From Rosa chinensis (taxonomy: Eukaryota; Streptophyta; Magnoliopsida; Rosales; Rosaceae): a stretch of DNA of 64,000 nucleotides. The notes under the pieces were generated by a model. It did not search any database. It was given only the letters and a program-made list of their open reading frames with translations, and was not told the origin of the DNA. The stretch lies in assembly GCF_002994745.2 (NCBI RefSeq), contig NC_037090.1:37381001-37445000 (forward strand). The letters run 5' to 3'. Position numbers and translations under genes: made by a program. Of the stretch, positions 1 to 9,330 are shown piece after piece; within the stretch, counting starts at the first letter, position 1; every line of letters begins with the position of its first letter.

Positions 1-1017
1 ACATTTGCTTGTATACTTTGCTCACAATTTTATCAAAGTACATATGCAAATTATTTATGTTGATTTTACAAATCTACTTATTAATCATCTATTTTGTTTC
101 AAGGAAATTCAACTATTTCTCTCAAGCTCATCATCTCAACTATGAGTTGACGTACATTATCGGAGCACTTTATCCGCCAAAGCAATGGAGCGTCATGATT
201 GGACAACTCCAACATGATTTGGGTACTTACATTGATTCCAACTCCGCTAGCTTCCAACTCGGCATAAGATAAGTCACTATCTTATCTCTTACGCTCTTGC
301 AAGTAGAACCTTTGCCATGACTATACATGTCTTCATGACCCTTAAGCATGCCTACAAAATGTTATTAGCAACTTTACTACAAGTACATGCTATACACTTA
401 TGCCATGCTTCTATTTTAATTGCAACCCAATTAAATAAATATGGGACACTCAAATAAAATTTTATTACTTGCTCTATTTGTTTGTCATGTTTCATTACAA
501 GTACAAACTTTACGAGTCTGTGGTCACCGCCAGGCGGTAAGGCAACGACTCATAAATGACAATGACCGCTACGCTGCATTGCAGTCAAGTTTCTCCTTCG
601 AGAAATAGTAAAGGGACTAGTTAACACAGCCCACGGCAGCCATTGATCCGGCAGTTAACCCCGACGCTTGGGTACCAAAGATTGGGCTCGCTACCCAACA
701 CCCTCTGCTCCGTGCAGCTCCCCCTCAACAAACAATTTACCGACCATCAGGAGGTCTGTCGTGGCTGGGGAGTGGGGGACTCCCTGGCAGGCCTAGCAGG
801 GGCCCACCCGAAAGGGCAAAAGCGTTCGCTCCAACCAATTCTAGATGGACGACGCACTCGCACTAATTATGCTTGATATACGGCACAAAGCTACGTTTTG
901 ATATCAACCCGCGAGAATACCCTCCTTGACTGGGGACTTCGAGGACTTGTACATACAGCCCAGCATAATTAGCAACGGTCACGCTCATGCCTCAGGGCAT
1001 CACGTTCGAGCTACCCG

Positions 1018-2180
1018 TTAGAGCCTCAGCAGCATCCACGAGCTCTCACGCTCTCGCCGCAGCAGTACCCCCGAGATTTCATGCTCTCGGCTCAGCGGCA
1101 TCCTCGAGCTCTCGCGCTCGTGCCTCAGCGGCACCGCCGACTTCCGCTCACGCCTTCGCGGCACCCTTGAGCTTCCGCTCACGAGCTTTCCGCTCGCGAG
1201 CTTACCGCTCACGCCTTCGCGGCACCCTTGAGCTTCCGCTCACGAGCTTTCTGCTCGTGAGCTTACCGCTCATGCCTTCGCGGTACCCTTGAGCTTCCGC
1301 TCACGAGCTTTCCGCTCGTGAGCTTACCGCTCACGCCTTCGCGGCACCCTTGAGCTTCCGCTCACGAGCTTTCCGCTCGCGAGCTTACCGCTCACGCCTT
1401 CGCGGCACCCTTGAGCTTCCGCTCACGAGCTTACCGCTCACGCCTTCGCGGCACCCTTGAGCTTCCGTTCACGAGCTTTGCGCTCGCGAGCTTATCGCTC
1501 ATGCCTTTGCGGCACCCTTGAGCTTCCGCTCACGAGCTTACCGCTCACGCCTTCCCGGCACCCACGAGCTTCCGCTCATGCCTTCCCGGCAACCCCCGAG
1601 CTTCCGCTCATGCCTTCTCGGCAACCCCGAGCTTCTGCTCATACCTTCCCGGCACCCCGAGCTTCCGCTCATGCCTTCCCGGCAACCACGAGCTTTCGCT
1701 CATGCCTTCCCGGCAACCCACGAGCTTCCGCTCATGCCTTCCTGGCACCCCCGAGCTTCCGCTCATGCCTTCCCAGCAACCCCGAGCTTCCGCTCATGCC
1801 TTCTCGGCACCCCCGAGCTTCCGCTCATGCCTTCCCAGCAACCCTGAGCTTCCGCTCATGCCTTCCCGGTAACCCCCGAGCTTCCGCTCATGCCTTCCCG
1901 GCACCCCCGAGCTTCCGCTCATGCCTTCCCGGTAACCCCGAGCTTCCGCTTATGCCTTCCCGGCACCCCCGAGCTTCCGCTCATGCCTTCCCGGCACCCC
2001 CGAGCTTACCGCTCATGCCTTCCCGGCACCCCCGAGCTTACCGCTCATGCCTTCCCGGCACCCCCGAGCTTACCGCTCATGCCTTCCCGGCACCCCGAGC
2101 TTACCGCTCATGCCTTCCCGGCACCCCCGAGCTTACCGCTCCTGCCTACCCGGCAATCCTCGAGCTTTACACTCATGTCT
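1018..2180. repeat. Two-phase GC-rich minisatellite (61-bp units, then about 31-bp units)
   Basis: From about 1130 to 1560 the repeat has a 61-bp period, marked by 'cttcgcggcaccc' recurring near 1154, 1215, 1276, 1337 and 1398. From about 1560 to 2180 the period drops to 30-32 bp, each unit reading approximately GAGCTTCCGCTCATGCC then TTCCCGGCACCCC. The long unit is a higher-order form of the short one, since it holds two or three GAGCTT(C/A)CCGCTC cores. Units 1018-1130 are degenerate. Because the unit length is not a multiple of three, long open frames cross it in several phases, all made of the same low-complexity peptide; these are artefacts. It sits inside the LTR-element end described above. 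Confidence 0.9.
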
Positions 2181-2633
2181 ACTCGACACACCACACGTTA
2201 ATGGAACATTGAATTCTTCTACCATTTGTCACTTGCGACAAATTGAATTCTTTTTGCGTTCCATTAATACGAGCGACAACCAAACAAACACAAGCGTTCA
2301 TGTATTCATCATTCACGAATTACAAACATTTACCTTCGCACCGCTCATGCAACTTACATTTATCATATGCAATCCATATGCTCACACGACCATACGCGTT
2401 CTCGAGGTTGTACGTCATAATCGATCGTACTTGGCACCATTCGTGTGTATGCATCAACATGTATCAGGCACCGCATACGTTCATATATCCCAACGCATAT
2501 CCATGCAACTCACATTTGTTGCCCAATGCAACGAGTATTATACATATGCATGTTTTTTATCTTTGTTGTGCAGGTTAACGAGTCCCTTCTTGCTTACGGA
2601 GTTTGGGGACTTGTAGGGGCTCCGTGCCGCCCG

Positions 2634-2763
2634 GTTACTTATGCTTGGTGACATTATGTTTATAACTCCCCAACCAAGAAGCTCCTCTTACTTGGGGAGT
2701 TCGGGGACTTGTAGATACCTCTACTAGTGACACTAGTTTGCTATCTCACCAAGCATAAGTAAC
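2634..2763. repeat. Perfect 18-bp inverted repeat with a nested inverted repeat (hairpin)
   Basis: GTTACTTATGCTTGGTGA at 2634-2651 is exactly reverse-complemented at 2746-2763. Inside the loop a second inverted pair, AACTCCCCAA near 2665 and TTGGGGAGTT near 2692, gives a nested stem. It lies just upstream of the TATA boxes of the putative LTR. It may be a U3 regulatory structure or the scar of a small inverted insertion; function is not shown by the sequence. Confidence 0.8.
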
Positions 2764-2937
2764 ACCCTCTTTGGGACACCCACAAGCCATGGTGAGGCCC
2801 AACCGCTACTTGCATCTTGTAGCCCTATGTTCAAGCTACGCTACGGTATCCGGAAGTCGCAAATCCGTCGCCGGGAAGCCACCTTTCCGGCCTTGCCAAC
2901 ATGCCCTCACAAATAGGCTTTCTAGACTATAAATAGT

Positions 2938-2996
2938 TGTTGCTTGTCCCCCATCGAAAACCATGTAAAGGAAAAGGCTTCCTTCACCTATAAAAG
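2938..2996 (+). promoter_or_regulatory. Putative LTR promoter (two TATA boxes)
   Basis: TATAAATA at 2938-2945 and TATAAAAG at 2989-2996 are both good plant TATA boxes, about 50 bp apart and 208-260 bp before the end of the element. This is the usual U3/R layout of a plant LTR, and transcription would run toward the resistance gene of copy A. Which box is used cannot be judged. Confidence 0.5.
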
Positions 2997-3222
2997 GAAT
3001 GCCTCCTCCCACAACTGAAAACCCACTCCACTACACACTTTGTAATGCACTTGGGCCGCAAGGCTCAACACACTAGTACAACATTCAAGTGGACGTAGTC
3101 TCCCGCTAAGGCGGGAGACGAACCACTATACTTCGCTTGTGTCGTTCTCTCTCTCTCTCTCTCTAAAAGCTAACTAGAGATCCCACGGATCACTAACGTT
3201 AACAGTGAGCAAATTTGAATCC

Positions 3223-4590
3223 ATTTTGATTTGGAATTAAAGGTGGTCGAGATGTGTGGCTGTAGAATTAAACTGTGCATGCTTGCACATTAATTAACCA
3301 ATGTTAATTAAGCAATGCAATTTTGACACAATTTCTATTTTTTTTTCTCTTTCCTCTACGCCCACAACTATGTGTAATTGCTTTATGCTTCTTTCTTGGC
3401 ATTGACCGTGGTTGATCCATCAAGAATTTTGTCTCCTTCTCGAAAACTCTATTTTTGCTCAAATTTCACATCATTTTACCTTGTTTCGGCAATTCCGCTT
3501 ATTTCCTACAAAATAAATAAAAATGGATTAATTACATTACAATTGACTCAAGGATTAACATATTTCTAGTGTTTAGAACGTAATTACATGCATAGAAATG
3601 CGTGTAATCATATTACAAGTGGACAAATTCACATCCATATCCAAGATAAGGAATTGGCTTCCGCATGTTGTGTATAGCTACTAGCTGTTCCATTGTCGTC
3701 AGCCAAATAAAGTTTACAACTAAGCTAAATTAACTTCTACTTTTCTTGTTATGTCCAACTATACAAAAGTTCAAGGTTTATTTTTCAACAATTTTAGATC
3801 TCAAGTTCTTCCATGCCACTATGCGACTCCGATGCATAATCGGACTCCCCAACCATGGTTGGAGGCCGGGGGGAGGGGGCAAAATGCTAGCTGTTATGAC
3901 AGTAGACCAATAGTGTAGCACATTGTAATGGTGATGGGTGCTAAACTCAGTCCTCTAAATCATGGGCTCATGGTCCCCTTTTATGAACTTGGCCACAGAA
4001 ATCAAATTCATAATTTAGATAGCATATTATATATGGTATGACATGTGGACAAATTCACATCCATATCCAAGATAAAGAATTAGCTTTAGCATGATATGTA
4101 CAGCTACTAGTTTTACCTTTGTCATAAGTCATATACAATTGAGCGAAATTATCTTCTACTTTTCTCAAATGTCATCTAAAGTCATGGGCTCATGGCCCCC
4201 TTCTAAGAACTTGGCCACAGAAATCAAATTCATAATTTAGATAGCATATTATGGTATGACATGTGGACAAATTCACATCCATATCCAAGATAAAGAATTA
4301 GTTAGCTTTAGCATGATGTGTACAACTACTAGTTTTACCTTTGTCGTAAGCCAAATGTCGTTTACAATTAAGCAAAATTATCTTCTACTTTTCTCAAATG
4401 TCATCTAAAGTCATGGGCTCATGGCCCCCTTTTATGAACTTGGCCTGCAGAAATCAAATCCATATTCAAGATAAGGTATTGGCTTCAGCATGATGTGTAC
4501 AGCCACTAGCTTGACCATTATCATAAGCCAAATGACGTTAACAATTAATCTAAATTCACCTCTAATACAAGTCCCTGCCATCTGCTAAGT
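3223..4590 (+). repeat. Upstream repeat array of resistance gene copy A
   Basis: This starts the duplicated block: 3223 onward matches 59468 onward almost base for base. It consists of diverged tandem units. The long form (about 460 bp) contains 'tgtccaactatacaaaa', a region near 'aaccatggttggagg', and 'gtaatggtgatgggtgctaaactcagtcctct'-type sequence. The short form (about 225-229 bp) runs from one 'gtcatgggctcatgg' to the next, for example 4181 to 4410. Equivalent arrays precede copies B and C. No gene is evident; the short open frame at 3378-3569 and its twin at 59620 are explained by duplication. The array ends at the TATA box of copy A, so it is the distal promoter. Confidence 0.8.
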
Positions 4591-4593
4591 CTC

Positions 4594-4600
4594 TATAAAT
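4594..4600 (+). promoter_or_regulatory. TATA box of resistance gene copy A
   Basis: TATAAAT lies 111 bp before the ATG at 4705, in a segment conserved in all three copies (B 34797, C 61839). In B and C it reads TATATATT, so copy A differs by a base in the box itself. Confidence 0.6.
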
Positions 4601-6791
4601 TCATAATAACTTTTAGGAGAGATACACTGCATCTTCAATTTACTTCTTGTTCCCTCAACTACCTAAAACTCTCTTTGTTTAATTTGTCGTGAGTTCTGAA
4701 AGATATGGCAGAATTTCTCCTCACTTTTTCTGCCAAGGAAATACTGACCAAGGTGATTTCTCTTGCTGCTGAAGAACTTACTCTCGTATTGGGTTTCAAA
4801 GGAGATCTAGCACTGTTGCATGCATCATTCCTCAAGATTCAAGCTATGCTACTAGATGTCGACCATTCACAAGTTCAAGGGGTGACTTTGGAAAATTGGG
4901 TGAAGGATCTTGAAGACATAGCTCACAAAGCGGATGATGTTTTGGATGAAATTGGGTATGAAGTTCTCCGACGCAAAGTAGAACTCCATAATCAGCTGAA
5001 GAAAAAGGTGAAATCTTTCTTTTCACACAACAATCCCATTACATTTCGCTTTAAAATGGCACAAAAAATTAAAAGGATCAACAAATCTTTGCTGGATTTG
5101 AATGACGAGGCAGCTGGCCCTATTGGATTAGTTGCTAGGATACAAGCAGATGCAACCTCACAAGATATTGAAGTACCCGACAGGGAAACCATCTCCAAAT
5201 TTTATAATGATGAGAAGCTCATCATTGGAAGGGAGGAGGTCGTGTCAGATATAGTCAAAACCTTGACCAAGTCAAATTACAATGCGGAAAACTATCCTCC
5301 AGTTTTGGCTATCGTGGGAATGGCAGGCTTGGGGAAGACAACTTTGGCTAAATCAATATTTCATGAATCTAAGATTGATAAACACTTCCATGTAACAATA
5401 TGGGTGTGTGTATCCACTCCTTTTGAAGTCAAGACAATCTCTTAAGGAGGATTTTGGAATCTCTAAAATCAGAGGAAGTTGTAATACAAGGTAAGGAGAA
5501 GATTTGTAATCTCATTCAAAAAGAGTTGAAAAAGAAAAGATACCTTCTTGTACTTGATGATGTTTGGAGCGAAGATCCTCAGAAATGGGAAGAGTTGAAG
5601 AATTGTTCGTCAACTGTTGAAGATACTCGAGGAAGTAGCATCATTGTTACTATCCGTAGTGACAAAGTTGCAAAAGTCATGGAGACCCTTCCTAGGTGTG
5701 ATTTGAGAAGACTATCAGATGATGAATGTTGGCTCATAAGGAAGGATAAAGCATTTTCAGTTGGGAGTGCTCCTATGTCCAAAGAGTAGGAGACAACTGG
5801 TAAAGAGATTGCTAAGAAGTGTGGAGGTGTACCATTAATGGCAAAGGTATGTTAATTATATCATTCATTGTTATTCTTAATTGGTACTCTAATTTTCATC
5901 AATAATAATCATAAGTTATCCAATGTCGTTTGCATTGTTAGAAAACATATTTCAAAGGATCATAACATCATACTTAGTGGTGTAAGTTGCGTGATATGGT
6001 AGCACTATGTGTCCCTAAAAGTAATTAGGTATATTCTCATAAACATCAAACAGAAGAGAGGAACTCCAACCATAATAACTAGCATTTCTTAGGCACTGCT
6101 AACAAACCACTAATCAAAAAAAAAAAAACTTTTCAAAAAACAAAAAAAAAACAAACCACTAATCTCGAGAGCCATGATACGTCCTCATAGTCAAAATCAA
6201 GAAAAACATTATCATATTCCCCAGATTGTCCCAAAACAGTCAAACCAAGTGCAAGAGTAGCTCACCAACACACTAACGACAAGAAAATACCTAGAATACA
6301 ACATATGGTAAAAACCTCTGTTGATACGACATAACAATGGCACAATATCAAGACTCTAAATCTTAGTTCAAGACTTTGCCAAAAAAAAAAAAAACTCAAG
6401 CTTACCAAAAACCTAAAAATGAAACCCTTTTAAAATTACAAAAAATACATATACTACCACAACCCGCATTCTACCTTCAAAAGTTTGATAGTGACCTAAC
6501 AAATTGAAGTTCCTTGTCACTGGGCAATAAATCTAGAATGTGCAAAGATTATATAAGTAGCAACTGAGCTGCTTATCTAAAGAACATTTTAAAAAAGAGT
6601 AATTGACAAATGAATCTCACATTTGAAAATAAATTTATATTATTAAATTGTTTTAATTTCAACATTTGAATTTAATACTTATGACTGAGATTCACTTGTT
6701 CCTCACAATTCTTCAAAAACGAACCAATAGTTATTGATCTTGCGGCATCAGAGGCCAATCATCATTGAGGTACACTTAATTATAATATTTA

Positions 6792-7204
6792 GGGCTAAAT
6801 ACTAGTTAGTACCCTGTGGTTTAGGTCCAAAATAAATTTAGTCCCTGGACTTCTAATTTCATCAAAAACACCTATGCACTTTCAATTTTGATCTAATAGG
6901 TCCAATTCGCGCGTTAATATACTGTTATCAAGTTATAGTTGGATTCTTTGTTGAAAAACTATTTATTTTTATTAGTAGGACTCACTCCTAAATTGACTAT
7001 GCAGACCACCTCGACACCACATCATAAAACATAGGCCATATATGAGCCACATTAACAAGTTACATAACTCAATTGTATGAAAACTAACAAATTGGATCTA
7101 TTAGATCAAAATTGAAACTGCAGGGTGTTTTTGATGAAATTAGAAGTTCAAGAACTGAATTGATTTTGGACCTAAACCACAGGGTAGTAATTTGTATTTA
7201 GCCC
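6792..7204. mobile_element. MULE-type MITE with 9-bp TSD, in intron 1 of copy A
   Basis: The ends are GGGCTAAATACTAGTTAG and its complement ...TATTTAGCCC, and the inverted repeat extends well over 80 bp ('ctgtggtttaggtcc' against 'ggacctaaaccacag'). It is flanked by TAATATTTA at 6783-6791 and 7205-7213, an exact 9-bp TSD as made by Mutator-like transposases. At 413 bp with no coding sequence it is non-autonomous. The same family occurs at 31712-32126 in the opposite orientation. Confidence 0.9.
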
Positions 7205-7216
7205 TAATATTTAATA

Positions 7217-8692
7217 GGACTAAATTCAGTTTGCCCATTCCAACTTTGGGGCAAACATTAGTTTGGTCCTTGATATGTTTTGGTTTAATCACGATGGATC
7301 CTGCACTTCCAATTTCCATCACCCGCATCCAAATTTCACTCCAAACGTGACATCACAAGCCGAGTTGGCCCCGAAAGCATGGCCCACAAGAAGGGCAAAA
7401 CATAAATTTTCACAATAAAAATATTTTAAAAAAAAATCGGAGGACATTACTTCAATCCATATAAAAAATAAATAAAAAAATCATTAGGCTCTAATCTCTT
7501 CTTCCTCTCTCCCTTCAAATTCACCACCAAAGACGAAGGAAAAAATTCTTTGACGGAGGACGCCGTCATCAAGTATTGAGCGTATTCCTCAGCGTCTCCT
7601 TCTCCCTCTTCAGCCTCGCCGTCGTGTCCTCCAACTCCAGCAAGGCCTGCTGCTTCCTCAGCACGCCTTCAGCAGTACTTCGGATGAAGAACGAAAATGG
7701 TGTCATAAATAGGTTCCGCCTCAAGAAGGGAGGGTCGTCAACGAGCCGCTTATGCTTAACGACATTGCCAACGCAGCCGACGTCCTCCGTAGCGGAGACG
7801 ACGTTGCTGTAGATCACACCGAATCAGAAATCGGTCTGGAGGAGCGAGTGCATCATCATCCGGTATAGGAACTCGAAGATTTCCAGCGGCAAAATCGCTC
7901 CATTCTTCATTGATGATAGACTTAGTCCAAACCCCCAGAAGAAAAACCAAGAAATTTGAAGCATCAGATTTTTTTTCTTGTTCTTTTAGCACTGGTACTA
8001 CAATCATTCAACCGATCTCTATTGTTAGCTTCGACCAAACTCGAAAGAGCAATTGAATTCAAGGATTAGATTGGAGGGTTTGGGCGACGAAGGTAAAATC
8101 ATTGATATGAATCTAGTTTTAATGGTGAAGGCGAATTGAATTTTGGTTTTGATGATTTGGGTGTTGAAGGTGAAGGGAAATTTGGTTTTGATGGTTTGCG
8201 TGGTGGTAGGGATGCCTATGGGAGTACAGAAAGTGTGGGTTTTGGGAGATTGGGAGATGAGGGACAGGAGAGAGACTTAGTGGTTGAAGACTGGTTTTGA
8301 TGGTGAAGAGGATTGAGGGTTGGAAGTGAGGTAGGAGAGGATGGTTGGGTTGTGCTCATGGTGGCGGTTGTGTGGGGTGGTTGCTCTCATGGGGGTGGTT
8401 ATGTGGAGCTGCGAAGTGATATGGTTTTTTGGGGTTAGAGAAAGGATTGTAGGATTTAAGAGAGGAGGAGAGTAGTTTGAACATTTTGTTCAAATTGAGA
8501 GTCAAGTCTTAAAAGTGGGTCATGTTGTCGGGCTAACTCTGCTTGTGACGTCATGTTTAGAGTCAATTTGAAATTTGGACGCGGGTGATGGAAATTAGAC
8601 GTGTAGGGACCATCGTGAGTAAAAAAAATAAAAAATCAGAGACCAAACTGATGTTTGCCCTAAAGTTGGAGGGGACAAACTAAATTTAGTCA
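7217..8692. mobile_element. MULE-type element, possible Pack-MULE, in intron 1 of copy A
   Basis: Terminal inverted repeats of about 155 bp: left GGACTAAATTCAGTTTG..., right ...CAAACTAAATTTAGTCA, with matching inner portions ('gcaaacattagtttggtcc' against 'gaccaaactgatgtttgcc'). The 9-bp TSD is TATTTAATA at 7208-7216 and 8693-8701. No transposase is visible. The interior (about 7500-8450) is more GC-rich than the surroundings. On the - strand, 7569-7817 is open and ends in a charged, coiled-coil-like stretch (LRKQQALLELEDTTARLKRE), which looks like a captured exon. I do not recognise the donor gene. Confidence 0.82.
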
Positions 8693-8701
8693 TATTTAAT
8701 A

Positions 8702-9330
8702 AAATAAAGTCAAACTGAAATAACCAAAATATAAGCTTTAGTATTTAGACCACATTTGATTGAATAGTTTACCCAGCTCCTTATTGTTTGAAGAAAACCT
8801 CTGCTTCAATTGGATTTTTTTTTTTCAATGAAAAGCAAAGATGAGATATCAAATACAGGTTTTCATTAAGATTTCGACCAAAAGAAAGAGGTCAATTATA
8901 TGACTTCAAACTAAAATTTTTGTTAATTATCATTTTTATTTTTTCTCCCCCAGCTCTTTTGTGTGGATCATTATTATCACTAGCTCGTCTAGTCATTACA
9001 TTTCAAAATTTTCAGAAATTGCAATAGAAAATAAAAAAAAGGAAGGTTTGTGATGATTTTAAAATCTTTTATACTAGGCCATCGACTTCTTTTCTATTTA
9101 TTTTATACAAAAATATTTCTCTATATTTGTTTTTTTTTTTAATTACTACCACAGAGATTAAGCAAAAAACCTTGCTTGATCAGAGCATGTAAAAAAGAAA
9201 ATAGTGTAACCATCTTCTTCTTTTATTTATAGAAAAGTCAATTGATGTGCACATAGTGTATGTTAAGTAGCTAGTATTGTATTAACATTACTATGTGATA
9301 TAAATCTAATAGATAATCCATTGATAATAG
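8702..9330 (+). other. Distal part of intron 1, copy A (no gene)
   Basis: AT-rich sequence alignable with copy B 36975-37514, ending in the acceptor '...gataatag' at 9330. Nothing besides the intron is seen. Confidence 0.7.

Larger units (their letters stand above)
1..3204 (+). mobile_element. 3' part of an LTR retrotransposon (probably Ty3-type), ending in its 3' LTR
   Basis: No protein domain of a retroelement is visible, so this is called from its non-coding end. The stretch is compositionally foreign: GC-rich minisatellite, several repeats of a 'ggggacttgtag' phrase (near 932, 2605 and 2705), then an LTR-like promoter segment with two TATA boxes, a CT run near 3150 and a terminal TAACA at 3200-3204. 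Immediately after it, from 3223, the sequence becomes the duplicated resistance-gene block seen again from 59468, so 3204 is close to the insertion edge. The 5' LTR, PBS and polyprotein lie outside the window, so TSD and family cannot be confirmed. A non-autonomous large derivative is equally possible. Bases 1-980 show no convincing gene. Confidence 0.5.

Noticed and set aside
1457..2212. A 251-codon open frame with repeated Arg-Ala-Ser-Ala-His-Ala-Phe-Pro motifs
   Set aside because: It is translation of the 31-bp minisatellite; other frames across the same array are equally open and equally repetitive.
1..3204. CRISPR-like array from the regularly spaced repeats
   Set aside because: Units are contiguous and similar throughout, with no unique spacers, in a plant nuclear context.
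3378..3569. A 63-codon frame that recurs almost identically at 59620-59811
   Set aside because: The conservation is explained by the recent segmental duplication; flanking non-coding sequence is equally conserved.
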